Assembly (NCBI GenBank): GCA_049794535.1
Contig: JBARCX010000163.1
Span: 1 to 20,622 of the forward strand
Length of the DNA stretch: 20,622 nucleotides
Direction of reading: 5' to 3'
Source: JBARCX01 sp049794535
GTDB taxonomy: Bacteria; Pseudomonadota; Gammaproteobacteria; Xanthomonadales; Rhodanobacteraceae
Of the stretch, positions 6,236 to 14,263 are shown piece by piece (the stretch's first letter is position 1; the number at the start of each line of letters is the position of its first letter). The notes under the pieces are model-generated. The model had not been told where the DNA came from. It worked only from the letters and a program-made list of their open reading frames with translations, and ran no database searches. Position numbers and translations under genes: made by a program.

Positions 6236-7107
6236 TCGATGTTCTGCACCTGTTCGCGCATCTGCTCGATCAACACCTTCAGCTCCACGGCGGCATTTGT
6301 GCTGCGCGCATCGACGGATTTGGAACCGAGCGTATTCGCCTCGCGGTTGAACTCCTGCATCAGGAAGTCGAGACGGCGACCTACCGGCTCTTTCAAACCC
6401 AGCACACGGCGCGTTTCGGTAATGTGCGTACTGAGTCGGTCAAGCTCCTCATCCACGTCGCTGCGGGTGATCTGCAGCACCAATTCCTGCTCCAGTCGAC
6501 CCGGTTCCAGTTGCGTGTGTCCGGTCGGCAACTTGATATCGGATAGTCGCGTTTCCAGCCGGGTACGCAATGCAGTACGAATCTCCGGCATCCAACTGCG
6601 CACGTCGACAACGATGCGCTCGATCGCATCAAGCTTGTCACGCAGTATCTCGCCGAGCTTGGTGCCTTCACGGTCACGGGTGGCCGTAAGCGCATCAAGG
6701 GCACGATCGAGCACCTCAAGCAATGCAGCCTGCTGATCCTCTGGGTCGACCGCGTTCTGCTGAAGCACCCCCGGGAAGCGCAGCAATTCAGTGAACTCCA
6801 CCTGCAAACCGGGAAAACGCGCCACCATGTCCAGATTGAGTTCGGACAATCGGGACAACAGCGCGTTGTTCACCTGTAGTGCGTCGCCACGTGAATCACT
6901 GCCACGGCGTACCGTGATATCCACCTTACCGCGAGAAAGCTTCGTCGCAATCCGCTCACGCAGGCTCGACTCGAAACCGCGCAATTCGTCCGGCAAGCGC
7001 GGGCTCAGCTCCAGATAACGGTGATTGACCGTACGCAGCTCACAGCTGAGTGTGCCGGCGGCACCGGTGGTTTCGGCAGAGGCATAGGCCGTCATGCTAC
7101 GGATCAT
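6232..7107 (-). CDS. yicC: YicC-family endoribonuclease
   Basis: The 291-residue protein begins MIRSMTAYASAE, the canonical YicC N-terminus, and contains LSCELRTVNHRYLELSPRLP and RGKVDITVRR of the YicC N-terminal domain. The C-terminal DUF1732 domain includes SDVDEELDRLSTHI, GRRLDFLMQEFNREANTLGSKS and VELKVLIEQMREQVQNIE. YicC proteins are reported as endoribonucleases acting on small RNAs in E. coli; the role here is inferred. It is the first gene of a minus-strand operon with gmk and probably mlaFEDCB. It is divergent from rph across 77 bp. Confidence 0.94.
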   Translation of the reverse strand: MIRSMTAYASAETTGAAGTLSCELRTVNHRYLELSPRLPDELRGFESSLRERIATKLSRGKVDITVRRGSDSRGDALQVNNALLSRLSELNLDMVARFPGLQVEFTELLRFPGVLQQNAVDPEDQQAALLEVLDRALDALTATRDREGTKLGEILRDKLDAIERIVVDVRSWMPEIRTALRTRLETRLSDIKLPTGHTQLEPGRLEQELVLQITRSDVDEELDRLSTHITETRRVLGLKEPVGRRLDFLMQEFNREANTLGSKSVDARSTNAAVELKVLIEQMREQVQNIE

Positions 7108-7141
7108 GGAGTGGCCGTCCCGGCGTTAGTAAAGAACGCAA

Positions 7142-7170
7142 TGGTAAACTCTCCCACCCGCCTTGCCCAA
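7142..7170 (-). promoter_or_regulatory. Putative promoter of the yicC-gmk-mla operon
   Basis: On the minus strand TTGGGC (7165-7170) and TACCAT (7142-7147) are 17 nt apart, placing the start of transcription near 7135, about 28 nt before the yicC ATG. It lies in the divergent yicC/rph gap. I see no equally good promoter on the plus strand for rph; TAAACT at 7145-7150 is a weak candidate -10. Confidence 0.35.
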
Positions 7171-7184
7171 TCCGGCCCGCCCCG

Positions 7185-7913
7185 ATGAATTCTGTCACCC
7201 GCCCGAGCGGCCGTGCTAGCGACCAGCTGCGCACCGTCACTATCGAACGCCATTACACCCGCCACGCCGAAGGTTCGGTCCTGGTGAGCTTTGGTGATAC
7301 CCGCGTGCTCTGCACCGCCAGCATCGAAGATCGCGTACCACCGTGGCTTCGCGGCAAGGGCGAAGGCTGGGTCACCGCCGAATACGGCATGCTGCCCCGC
7401 GCCACCAACACCCGCATGCAGCGCGAAGCGGCTCGTGGCGGCCAGGGTGGCCGCACCATGGAGATCCAGCGCCTGATCGGCCGCAGCCTACGCGCCTGCA
7501 TCAACCGCCAGGCGCTCGGCGAGCGCGTTATCACCCTCGATTGCGACGTGATCCAGGCCGACGGCGGCACCCGTACGGCAGCGATCACCGGCGCCTACGT
7601 GGCACTGGTCGACGCGGTCAGCCTGCTGATGAAGCGCGAAAACCTCAAGCGCAACCCGATTATCGGTGCCGTAGCCGCGATATCGGTCGGCGTCTACCAG
7701 GGCATGCCAGTGCTCGACCTCGACTATGCCGAAGACTCCTCCTGCGACACCGACATGAACGTGGTGATGAACGACGGCGGTGGCTTCATCGAAGTACAGG
7801 GCACGGCCGAAGGCCACGCGTTCCGCCGTGACGAGATGGCCGCGATGCTGGCATTGGCCGAAAAGGGCATCGCTGAACTCGTCGTTGCACAGCGCACCGC
7901 CTTGGGAATCTAA
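7185..7913 (+). CDS. rph: RNase PH
   Basis: RNase PH is the phosphate-dependent 3'-5' exoribonuclease that trims tRNA 3' ends. The product of 242 residues carries the full signature: RPSGRASDQLRTVTIERHYT, GEGWVTAEYGMLPRATNTR, RGGQGGRTMEIQRLIGRSLR, LDCDVIQADGGTRTAAITGA and DSSCDTDMNVVMNDGG. Length is that of an intact enzyme. The ATG at 7185 gives the family N-terminus; the open frame upstream to 7050 overlaps the yicC start region and is not conserved-looking. It is followed after 1 nt by rdgB. Confidence 0.96.
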   Translation: MNSVTRPSGRASDQLRTVTIERHYTRHAEGSVLVSFGDTRVLCTASIEDRVPPWLRGKGEGWVTAEYGMLPRATNTRMQREAARGGQGGRTMEIQRLIGRSLRACINRQALGERVITLDCDVIQADGGTRTAAITGAYVALVDAVSLLMKRENLKRNPIIGAVAAISVGVYQGMPVLDLDYAEDSSCDTDMNVVMNDGGGFIEVQGTAEGHAFRRDEMAAMLALAEKGIAELVVAQRTALGI

Positions 7914-7914
7914 G

Positions 7915-8520
7915 ATGTCGCGCATCGTTCTGGCCAGCAGCAACCAAGGCAAGCTCGTCGAATTCGGCGAATTACTCGCCGACACCGGCTTCGACATCGT
8001 GACGCAGGGAAGCCTTGGCGTCGAAGATGCTGAGGAAACCGGCCTGACCTTTGTAGAGAACGCGCTGCTCAAGGCGCGTCACGCAGCCCGCGTCACCGGC
8101 CTACCCGCACTTGCCGACGATTCGGGCCTGTGTGTCGCACATCTCAACGGTGCGCCGGGCCTGTATTCCGCCCGTTATAGCGGCGGTCACGGCGACGCCG
8201 CTGCGAACAACGCAAAACTGCTCGATGCACTGGACGGCGTGCCGACTGAGCAACGTGGTGCGTTCTTCATCTGCGTGCTGGTATTGCTGCAGCATGCCGA
8301 TGATCCCGCACCGCTGATCGCCGAAGGGCGCTGGTACGGGCGCATTTTGACCGAAGGCCGCGGCACGGGTGGCTTTGGTTACAACCCTGTGTTCCTGCCT
8401 GAAGGTCGCAGCGAGAGCGTTGCCGAAATGGATGTCGCCCTGAAGAACGCACTCAGTCATCGCGGCCAGGCACTCGTGAAACTACACACACAATTGGCCG
8501 AGCGGCACCCGGCAGGATGA
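7915..8520 (+). CDS. rdgB: XTP/dITP diphosphatase (RdgB/HAM1)
   Basis: The enzyme hydrolyses dITP, ITP and XTP to monophosphates, keeping deaminated purines out of DNA and RNA. The 201-residue product has the family markers IVLASSNQGKLVEF at the start, FVENALLKARHAA, ADDSGLCVAHLNGAPGLYSA with the catalytic acidic pair, GFGYNPVFLPEG and the C-terminal LSHRGQAL. The start lies 1 nt after the rph stop and the stop overlaps the hemW start (ATGA), so it is the middle gene of a coupled operon. Confidence 0.96.
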   Translation: MSRIVLASSNQGKLVEFGELLADTGFDIVTQGSLGVEDAEETGLTFVENALLKARHAARVTGLPALADDSGLCVAHLNGAPGLYSARYSGGHGDAAANNAKLLDALDGVPTEQRGAFFICVLVLLQHADDPAPLIAEGRWYGRILTEGRGTGGFGYNPVFLPEGRSESVAEMDVALKNALSHRGQALVKLHTQLAERHPAG

Positions 8521-9683
8521 GCCTGATCGCGCCACCGCTAGCGCTGTACGTGCATATGCCGTGGTGCGTGAAAAAGTGCCCGTACTGCGACTTCAACTCG
8601 CACGGCCTGCGCAGCGAACCACCGCCGTATGCCGAATACACCGATTTGCTGCTCGCTGACCTCGATGCGGATATTCGCGATTTCGGCGCCGCCATCGGCC
8701 ATCGGCCGATCGTCAGCGTGTTCTTTGGCGGCGGCACACCCAGCCTGTTCATGCCGGAGCTGATCGCGCGCTTTCTGGATGGCGCCCGTGCCCGGCTACC
8801 GTTCGTCGACAATGCCGAGATCACACTCGAGACCAATCCGGGCACCGTCGAACACGGCCGTTTCGACGGCTATCTCGCCGCCGGAGTGAATCGGCTCTCG
8901 TTCGGTATCCAGAGCTTTGACGACGATAAGCTCAAACGCCTGGGCCGTATTCATTCAGCCAGCGAAGCCGAAGCCGCGGTGAAGTCAGCACAGGACGCCG
9001 GCTACGCAAACATCAACCTCGACCTGATGTACGCGCTGCCGCAGCAAACGCTGGATGGCGCACTAGCGGACGTAGACCGCGCGACCGCACTGCAACCCAC
9101 ACATATCTCCCACTATCAGCTCACGCTGGAGCCGAACACTGCGTTCGCCGCCAATCCGCCACCGCTGCCGGATGACGACCACGCATGGGCCATGCAGGAA
9201 GCCTGCGAGGCACGTCTCGCCACGGCTGGTTATCGCCAGTACGAGATCTCCGCGTATGCGCAGCCAGACCGACGTTGCACGCACAACCTCAACTACTGGC
9301 AGTTCGGCGACTACCTGGGCATTGGCGCCGGTGCGCACGGCAAGCTCAGCGACGCTGCGAATAACGCCGTGCATCGTCGCTGGAAGACCCGTCACCCTCG
9401 CGCCTACATGGATGCCGCCGCAGGTCCAAGCCGAATCGGTGGCGACAACGTGGTCGCCACCGATGAGCTGCCGTTTGAATACATGCTCAACGCGTTGCGC
9501 TTGATCGACGGCGTGCCGATGCGCGATTTCGCCGAACGTACCGGTCTGCCACCTGAGCGCATCGCCACCGCGTTGGCTGACACGCGCCAGCGCGGATGGT
9601 TGACCGACGATGCACATCAGCTCCGTACCACCGCACTGGGCCAGCGTTTCCTCAACGACGTAATCGCTAGTTTTCTGGGCTAA
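8517..9683 (+). CDS. hemW: HemW, radical-SAM heme chaperone
   Basis: The 388-residue radical SAM protein has CVKKCPYCDF, giving cluster cysteines C17, C21 and C24 followed by D25-F26. HemW has CxxxCxxCxF, whereas the true coproporphyrinogen oxidase HemN has a fourth cysteine there, so HemW is the better name although many databases call it oxygen-independent coproporphyrinogen III oxidase. Other landmarks are VFFGGGTPSLF, ETNPGTVE, RLSFGIQSF, LDLMYALPQQT and NLNYWQFGDYLGIGAGAHG. HemW binds heme and helps insert it into respiratory proteins. The bd oxidase genes lie about 4.6 kb downstream but are not in the same operon. Confidence 0.94.
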   Translation: MSLIAPPLALYVHMPWCVKKCPYCDFNSHGLRSEPPPYAEYTDLLLADLDADIRDFGAAIGHRPIVSVFFGGGTPSLFMPELIARFLDGARARLPFVDNAEITLETNPGTVEHGRFDGYLAAGVNRLSFGIQSFDDDKLKRLGRIHSASEAEAAVKSAQDAGYANINLDLMYALPQQTLDGALADVDRATALQPTHISHYQLTLEPNTAFAANPPPLPDDDHAWAMQEACEARLATAGYRQYEISAYAQPDRRCTHNLNYWQFGDYLGIGAGAHGKLSDAANNAVHRRWKTRHPRAYMDAAAGPSRIGGDNVVATDELPFEYMLNALRLIDGVPMRDFAERTGLPPERIATALADTRQRGWLTDDAHQLRTTALGQRFLNDVIASFLG

Positions 9684-9703
9684 GAGCCCGACCGCAGGCT
9701 CTT
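9682..9703 (+). terminator. Weak terminator-like hairpin after hemW
   Basis: AAGAGCC (9682-9688) and GGCTCTT (9697-9703) form a 7-bp stem with an 8-nt loop, overlapping the hemW stop codon. Only a short T stretch follows (CTCTTTCGG), so termination is possible but not strongly supported. Confidence 0.35.
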
Positions 9704-9742
9704 TCGGCTACACAGCCGATGGCGACCCTACCCTAACCGGCT

Positions 9743-9748
9743 TACACT
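9743..9748 (+). promoter_or_regulatory. Possible -10 box for the DUF1631-PilZ operon
   Basis: TACACT lies 30 nt before the ATG at 9779. A poor -35 (TGGCGA, 9720-9725) sits 17 nt upstream. The same hexamer occurs before rpoZ, mlaA and pepQ. A ribosome-binding site AGGAA follows at about 9767. Confidence 0.3.
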
Positions 9749-9778
9749 CTTAGCTGGGGAAAAACTAGGAACTGCGTC

Positions 9779-12238
9779 ATGGATGTCGAACATCCGCAGC
9801 GGCGTCAGCCCGCCGGACTTGATCGCAACGACCGACCGGACCACGGCCTGTGGTCACCGCGTGCGCGTCGGTTGGTCGAAGAAGTGTGCGCACTATGCAC
9901 CGGCTGGCTGGAAAAGCCACTGCGGGAAAGCCTCGATGCCTTTGACCGTAACCTCTACCAACAAGCCGAACGCTCACGCAATCACCTTGACCAGCAACGG
10001 TGCTTTGACAGCCGCGCATTGCTGCTGCAGCAGCGTGAGGTATTCGAGCAAACGTACATCGATGGCCTGCACGATAATTTCAGCCAGATGGGCGAGGCGC
10101 CCGCAGCCCCTATCGAGCCGACCCTTCGTCAGCCACTGACCCTGCTCGACTGTGGCGAGCACGAACTCACAGCGGCATTAGACAAGCTGGCCGCACGCGG
10201 CGAAGCGCATAACGGACCGCTGTTATCTGAGCTTAGTTATCGACTTGCCGTGCTGGTCGGCGCACCACCGCTGGAAGGCCAAGCACTGCCACTCGGACCG
10301 CAAGGCCTCACCCACATACTCCGTGCGGCCGGTGAGACGATGGATCTGCCACTCGAGCATCGCCTGCTGTTATTGCAAGGGTTCGAGCAGACAGTCATAG
10401 GTACGCTGGGCTCGCTGTACGAAACCATCAACGCCCACCTGCTGGACAACGGCATCCTGCCCCAACTGCGCGCACTGCATACGCCACGCCCTGCGACGAA
10501 TCCAGCCCGAACACCCCCTGCCGCCGCCACCGAATCGGCCACCGAGGCCGCTGCATCTGGCGCGAATGCATCGGCGCGCAGCGAGCCGATTGAGGTACTG
10601 GAAACCCTGCGTGACCTGCTTGCCCGTCAGCGCGTGGGACAACATGCCGGTCAGGCTGGAACTGCCGCTGGACGCGCTGCTACATCCGACGAATTGCAGA
10701 CCGCATTGATTGCGCTGCAGCAGCATCTGGTCCAGGTCGCCGATCACGCCAGCCGCGAACTGCGCAGCGCACAGCGCTTGCGCGAAGAGCTACTGCTGCA
10801 ACTCAATACCGATGCCCCAGCCGGCACCGTACGCACCCAACTCAGTCCGGAACAGAGCGACACCGTGGAATTGGTTGCCATGCTGTTCGAACAGCTCGGC
10901 CAGCAATTGCATCAAGGCCCGCATGCGCGTTCGTTACTCGGCGACCTGCAGTTGCCCATGCTGCGTCTAGCCGTCACCGACCACGACTTCTTTAATCAAC
11001 GCGAGCACCCAGCCCGGCGCTTGCTCGGCACCATCGCCGAAGCCGCCAACGACTGGCTCGACGGTCCCGATGGCGAAGCCGATCAGCAACTCACCATCAA
11101 GCTCAGTCAGCTGGTCGAACGTGCACGCCATGAGCCGCCCAGTGCCGGTTTGTACACCACCCTGCTCGCCGATATCGAACATCATCTGGCGCAGTTGAGC
11201 CGCAAGGCGCTGGCTACCGAACGTCGCCATGTCGAAGCGATGCAGGGTCGGGAAAAGCTTGAGCAAGCACGTCGCCGCGCTGCCGAGCTGATGAGCGCGC
11301 GTTTCGCCAAGGCCGCACCGCGTGGACTGCTGCGTGCATTGCTCGATCGCGCATGGTCCGACGTACTTGCACTCACCCTGCTCCGAGACGGCGAAGACAG
11401 CGAAGCCTTCAGCCACCGCCTGCGCATCACCGATCAATTGCTGGGTCAGCTGCCGGTTGACGACCCGATGCAGTTGCGGCACGAAGTCGAAGTCGGCTTG
11501 CAGCAAATCGGCATGCATGCCGAGGAAGCCGAGCAGGTGGCGCAACGCTTGATCGGCACAGCAGTACCTGCCCCGGCACCGATAACACCGCCAGTTCCTG
11601 CAACAACCGCTGCCGTAACACCCACGCCAACACCGACATCGTCAGTAGCGACTACGCCGACCGTGAAAGCCAAGGCAGCCGCACGTGCGACCCCGGCCAG
11701 CACAACGAAAGCGGCCCCGCCAGCTGCGACGGCAACCACCGCCAACACGGCAGCCTCTCCCGCCGCTCCAGCGGCCCCCACGGTCAACACCGCCGAAACG
11801 CTCAGCACAACCGACCTCGCACTACGCCTCAAGCAACATCAGCGATTGGGTGAGCAGCGCCATACGGAAACATCGGCAGCCAGCGTGACCCAGGCGGCCG
11901 TCGTACCTCCGCTCGGGCCGAAGGAAGCACGCATCCACAACCATCTGCGCCAATTGCCATTCGGCAGCTGGTTCGAGTTTGTCGATCTGGAGACTGGCCA
12001 GCGTTCGCAGCGCAAGCTGGCGTGGTTCTCTCCACTATCCGGTAACAGCCTGTTCGTGACGCGTCGCGGTCAGCGCAGCGATGAAATGAATCTGCAGGAG
12101 CTGGCCCGAGCGATGGCCAATGGCCAAGTGCGCGAATTACCACCACAACGCGACGGCCTGCTCGATCGTGCATGGCACGCACTCACCAATAACTTGTTAC
12201 GCCCAACACAGCCTTCACGGCCGGGAGCACGCGCATGA
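9779..12238 (+). CDS. DUF1631 family protein with C-terminal PilZ-like segment
   Basis: This is an 819-residue protein without signal peptide or membrane helices. The N-terminal region (VEEVCALCTGWLEKPLRESL, later ALLLQQREVFEQTY) and the helical middle (RSLLGDLQLPMLRLAVTDHD, then HPARRLLGTIAEAANDW) match DUF1631. Relatives are often mislabelled thymidine phosphorylase. Low-complexity Ala/Pro/Thr linkers lie at about residues 238-262 and 595-675. The C-terminal domain from about residue 714 (GSWFEFVD, QRKLAWFSPLSGNSLFVTRR) resembles a degenerate PilZ barrel. Its stop overlaps the start of a real PilZ gene (ATGA), so a shared c-di-GMP-related role is plausible. Biochemical function is unknown. 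The start has an AGGAA site about 10 nt upstream. Confidence 0.85.
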   Translation: MDVEHPQRRQPAGLDRNDRPDHGLWSPRARRLVEEVCALCTGWLEKPLRESLDAFDRNLYQQAERSRNHLDQQRCFDSRALLLQQREVFEQTYIDGLHDNFSQMGEAPAAPIEPTLRQPLTLLDCGEHELTAALDKLAARGEAHNGPLLSELSYRLAVLVGAPPLEGQALPLGPQGLTHILRAAGETMDLPLEHRLLLLQGFEQTVIGTLGSLYETINAHLLDNGILPQLRALHTPRPATNPARTPPAAATESATEAAASGANASARSEPIEVLETLRDLLARQRVGQHAGQAGTAAGRAATSDELQTALIALQQHLVQVADHASRELRSAQRLREELLLQLNTDAPAGTVRTQLSPEQSDTVELVAMLFEQLGQQLHQGPHARSLLGDLQLPMLRLAVTDHDFFNQREHPARRLLGTIAEAANDWLDGPDGEADQQLTIKLSQLVERARHEPPSAGLYTTLLADIEHHLAQLSRKALATERRHVEAMQGREKLEQARRRAAELMSARFAKAAPRGLLRALLDRAWSDVLALTLLRDGEDSEAFSHRLRITDQLLGQLPVDDPMQLRHEVEVGLQQIGMHAEEAEQVAQRLIGTAVPAPAPITPPVPATTAAVTPTPTPTSSVATTPTVKAKAAARATPASTTKAAPPAATATTANTAASPAAPAAPTVNTAETLSTTDLALRLKQHQRLGEQRHTETSAASVTQAAVVPPLGPKEARIHNHLRQLPFGSWFEFVDLETGQRSQRKLAWFSPLSGNSLFVTRRGQRSDEMNLQELARAMANGQVRELPPQRDGLLDRAWHALTNNLLRPTQPSRPGARA

Positions 12239-12585
12239 GCACGCCTGGCACTCCGAGCGAATTGCGCCGCGCGCCGCGCAAGCGTGCCGATTTCAGCGCT
12301 GTCGTCACCAACACCATCAACGGCCGGCCATTGGGACATCTAGGCAATCTGTCAGCCAACGGCATGCTACTGATCGGTCACCAGGCCCCGCGTAGCGAGG
12401 CGGTTTATCAAGTCAGCCTGCCGTTGCCTGGCTCAAGCAGCACCGCACCCACCATCGAGATCGGTATCCAGGAGCAATGGCAGGAACCCGCTTCCACGCC
12501 AGGGCAGATCTGGGCCGGTTACCGGATCATCGCCATTACCCAGGCAGATGCCGCACTGCTCGATCGCTGGTTACAGCAAGCCTAA
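12235..12585 (+). CDS. PilZ-domain protein, probable c-di-GMP receptor
   Basis: This is a 116-residue single-domain PilZ protein. Both c-di-GMP-binding motifs are present: RxxxR within LRRAPRKRADF (R11 to R15) and NxSxxG as NLSANG (N38, S40, G43). Unlike the non-binding PilZ proteins needed for type IV pili, this one is therefore predicted to bind the nucleotide. The rest follows the barrel pattern (GIQEQWQEP, IWAGYRIIAITQADAALLDR). It overlaps the upstream DUF1631 gene by 4 nt and is the last gene of that two-gene operon. The target process (motility, adhesion, secretion) cannot be read from the sequence. Confidence 0.88.
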   Translation: MSTPGTPSELRRAPRKRADFSAVVTNTINGRPLGHLGNLSANGMLLIGHQAPRSEAVYQVSLPLPGSSSTAPTIEIGIQEQWQEPASTPGQIWAGYRIIAITQADAALLDRWLQQA

Positions 12586-12632
12586 TCCGGCAAAACGACT
12601 ACACCGTGGGCTGCGGGTGAGCGTATGCGAAC

Positions 12633-12681
12633 CCCAACGTCGAGGCTCATCTACGTTGGGTGTCGCGTAGCCCCACTCAAC
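12633..12681. repeat. REP-like extragenic palindrome with two alternative stems
   Basis: CCCAACGT (12633-12640) pairs perfectly with ACGTTGGG (12653-12660). The overlapping GTTGGGTG (12655-12662) can instead pair with CACTCAAC (12674-12681) with one G-T pair. The reversed form (GTAGGTTGAG then GCTACGCGA then CCCAACG) resembles widespread extragenic repeats built on GTAGGTTGGG/CCCAAC. It sits in the 149-bp gap between the PilZ gene and pepQ; no T-tract follows. Confidence 0.45.
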
Positions 12682-12698
12682 CTACAAAACGCCCGCGT

Positions 12699-12704
12699 TA
12701 CACT
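12699..12704 (+). promoter_or_regulatory. Possible -10 box of pepQ
   Basis: TACACT lies 30 nt upstream of the pepQ ATG, directly after the palindromic repeat. No good -35 is visible at 17 nt, so support comes mainly from recurrence of the hexamer at the same distance from other starts in this window. Confidence 0.25.
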
Positions 12705-12734
12705 GATGGACTGCTGCTGCCGCCAGGAATACGC

Positions 12735-14051
12735 ATGAATCACCGTCTCGCCCCGCTCTATCCCCTGCATGTGGCCACCCTGCGCGAACGCGCCGACAAA
12801 GCACTCGCACTAGGCGGTTTCGATCACTTGGTGATCGCTGCCAGCACGCCGCTGCGCAAGTTTCTCGACGATCAGGATTACCCCTTCGTCGCCAACCCAC
12901 ATTTCAAGCACTGGTTGCCGCTGACCGATGCGCCAGGCAACTGGATTGCTTACACGCCCGGTGCGAAACCGAAGCTCGTGTTCGTCCAACCACGCGACTA
13001 CTGGCACGTTGTGCCAGAGGCGCCAAATGGCTACTGGGTGGAGCACTTCGACATCACGATCGTGCGCACCGCTGCCGAAGCCATCGCGCAGCTGCCCAAA
13101 GGCAAGCGTGCCGTGATCGCACCGGAGTGCCCGACCATCGACGGCGTGGAGATCAACAATCCACAGCCGGTACTCGATTACCTGCACTGGCATCGTTCGT
13201 ACAAAACACCCTATGAATTGGAGTTGATGCGTGAAGCCAGCCGCATTGGCGCACGTGCGCACCGCGCTGCCGAACAGGCATTCCGCGCCGGCGAAAGCGA
13301 GTTCGGCATCCACATGGCCTACCTCGCCGCCGCACGCCAGATCGACGCCGAGTTGCCCTACGCCAGCATCGTTGGTCTCAACGAACATGGCGCGGTACTG
13401 CACTACACGAATTTCGACCACACGCCGCCCGCGCACAGCCGTTCGTTCCTGATCGATGCCGGCGCCAGCTGCGCGGGTTATGCCAGCGACATTACCCGCA
13501 CCTATGCATCGCCACAGGCAGCGGAGTTCCAGGCATTGATCGATAGCGTGGACGCTGCGCAGCAGGGTTTCGTAGCAAAGGTGCGTGCAGGACAGAGTTA
13601 TCCCGAATTGCACATTCATGCGCACCATGTGCTGGCTGGCGTGCTGCGTGAGCACGGCTTTTTGCGCATGTCGCCGGAGAGTGCCGTGGAATCCGGCGTT
13701 ACCGCCGCATTCTTCCCGCATGGCCTGGGCCATCCCATTGGCCTGCAGGTGCACGACGTGGCGGGCTTCCAAGAGAACGCGAATGGCGGCAGCATCGCGC
13801 GCCCGCAGGGTCACCCGTACCTGCGCATGACTCGCGAGCTGCAACCCGGCATGGTGGTGACCATCGAGCCGGGCCTGTATTTCATCGACATGTTGCTGGA
13901 AGAGCTGAAAGCGAAGCCGCAGGCCAGCGATATCGACTGGGCCAAAGTGGATGCGTTCCGCCAGTACGGTGGCATCCGTATCGAGGATGACGTGGTATGC
14001 ACCGAAGGTGCGCCGGAGAACCTCACGCGGGATGCGTTCGCGCTGCTTTAA
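12735..14051 (+). CDS. pepQ: Xaa-Pro dipeptidase
   Basis: PepQ is a cytoplasmic two-metal hydrolase of the M24B family cleaving Xaa-Pro dipeptides. The product of 438 residues matches the E. coli enzyme (443) in length. The five metal ligands are visible in order: the two Asp in FLIDAGA...ASDITRTY, His in FPHGLGHPIGLQVHDVAG, Glu in VVTIEPGLYFID and Glu in GGIRIEDDVVCTE. The insertion before the IEPG motif is typical of PepQ rather than PepP. ATG 12735 has an AGGAA site 7 nt upstream; the frame upstream to 12660 overlaps the palindrome and is rejected. It appears monocistronic. Confidence 0.93.
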   Translation: MNHRLAPLYPLHVATLRERADKALALGGFDHLVIAASTPLRKFLDDQDYPFVANPHFKHWLPLTDAPGNWIAYTPGAKPKLVFVQPRDYWHVVPEAPNGYWVEHFDITIVRTAAEAIAQLPKGKRAVIAPECPTIDGVEINNPQPVLDYLHWHRSYKTPYELELMREASRIGARAHRAAEQAFRAGESEFGIHMAYLAAARQIDAELPYASIVGLNEHGAVLHYTNFDHTPPAHSRSFLIDAGASCAGYASDITRTYASPQAAEFQALIDSVDAAQQGFVAKVRAGQSYPELHIHAHHVLAGVLREHGFLRMSPESAVESGVTAAFFPHGLGHPIGLQVHDVAGFQENANGGSIARPQGHPYLRMTRELQPGMVVTIEPGLYFIDMLLEELKAKPQASDIDWAKVDAFRQYGGIRIEDDVVCTEGAPENLTRDAFALL

Positions 14052-14081
14052 GCGCCACGCTATACGCACAAGGTTCACCCC

Positions 14082-14158
14082 CATCTCCCCTGTCCCACAG
14101 GGACTACCTTCGGGTCGCAGCAGGGGAGATGTCAGTCAGCGAAGTGGCCAACTTCGCT
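14082..14158. repeat. Cloverleaf-like extragenic palindromic element
   Basis: A perfect 11-bp stem CATCTCCCCTG (14082-14092) / CAGGGGAGATG (14121-14131) encloses 28 nt that can form ACC-TTCG-GGT, a stable tetraloop hairpin. CCCTG/CAGGG is an alternative pairing. A second perfect 8-bp hairpin AGCGAAGT (14138-14145) / ACTTCGCT (14151-14158) follows. It occupies the 212-bp gap between pepQ and cydP. No T-tract follows either strand. It looks like a dispersed repeat but could also end pepQ transcription or regulate the cyd leader. Confidence 0.5.
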
Positions 14159-14263
14159 CGCCTGAAACAGACATGCGGCAATCTACCGCTGTGACAACTG
14201 CCCGCACGACGTCTTCACGTACAAGGCGTATTCTGTCCGGCATGTGATGCATGGGGTCGCTAC

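Noticed and set aside
8517..9683. Oxygen-independent coproporphyrinogen III oxidase (HemN)
   Set aside because: The fourth cysteine of the HemN motif is replaced by Phe (CPYCDF), which identifies HemW.
9779..12238. Thymidine phosphorylase, a common label for relatives of this protein
   Set aside because: No phosphorylase motif is visible and the architecture (helical DUF1631, low-complexity linkers, PilZ-like end) does not fit.
12660..12734. 25-codon N-terminal extension of pepQ
   Set aside because: It is encoded within the palindromic repeat and promoter region; ATG 12735 has a good ribosome-binding site and family-like N-terminus.
12810..14084. 424-residue open frame on the minus strand opposite pepQ
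   Set aside because: It lies antisense to a clear M24 peptidase with all metal ligands; the translation is rich in Arg, His and Val with no recognisable domain, as expected of a shadow in GC-rich DNA.
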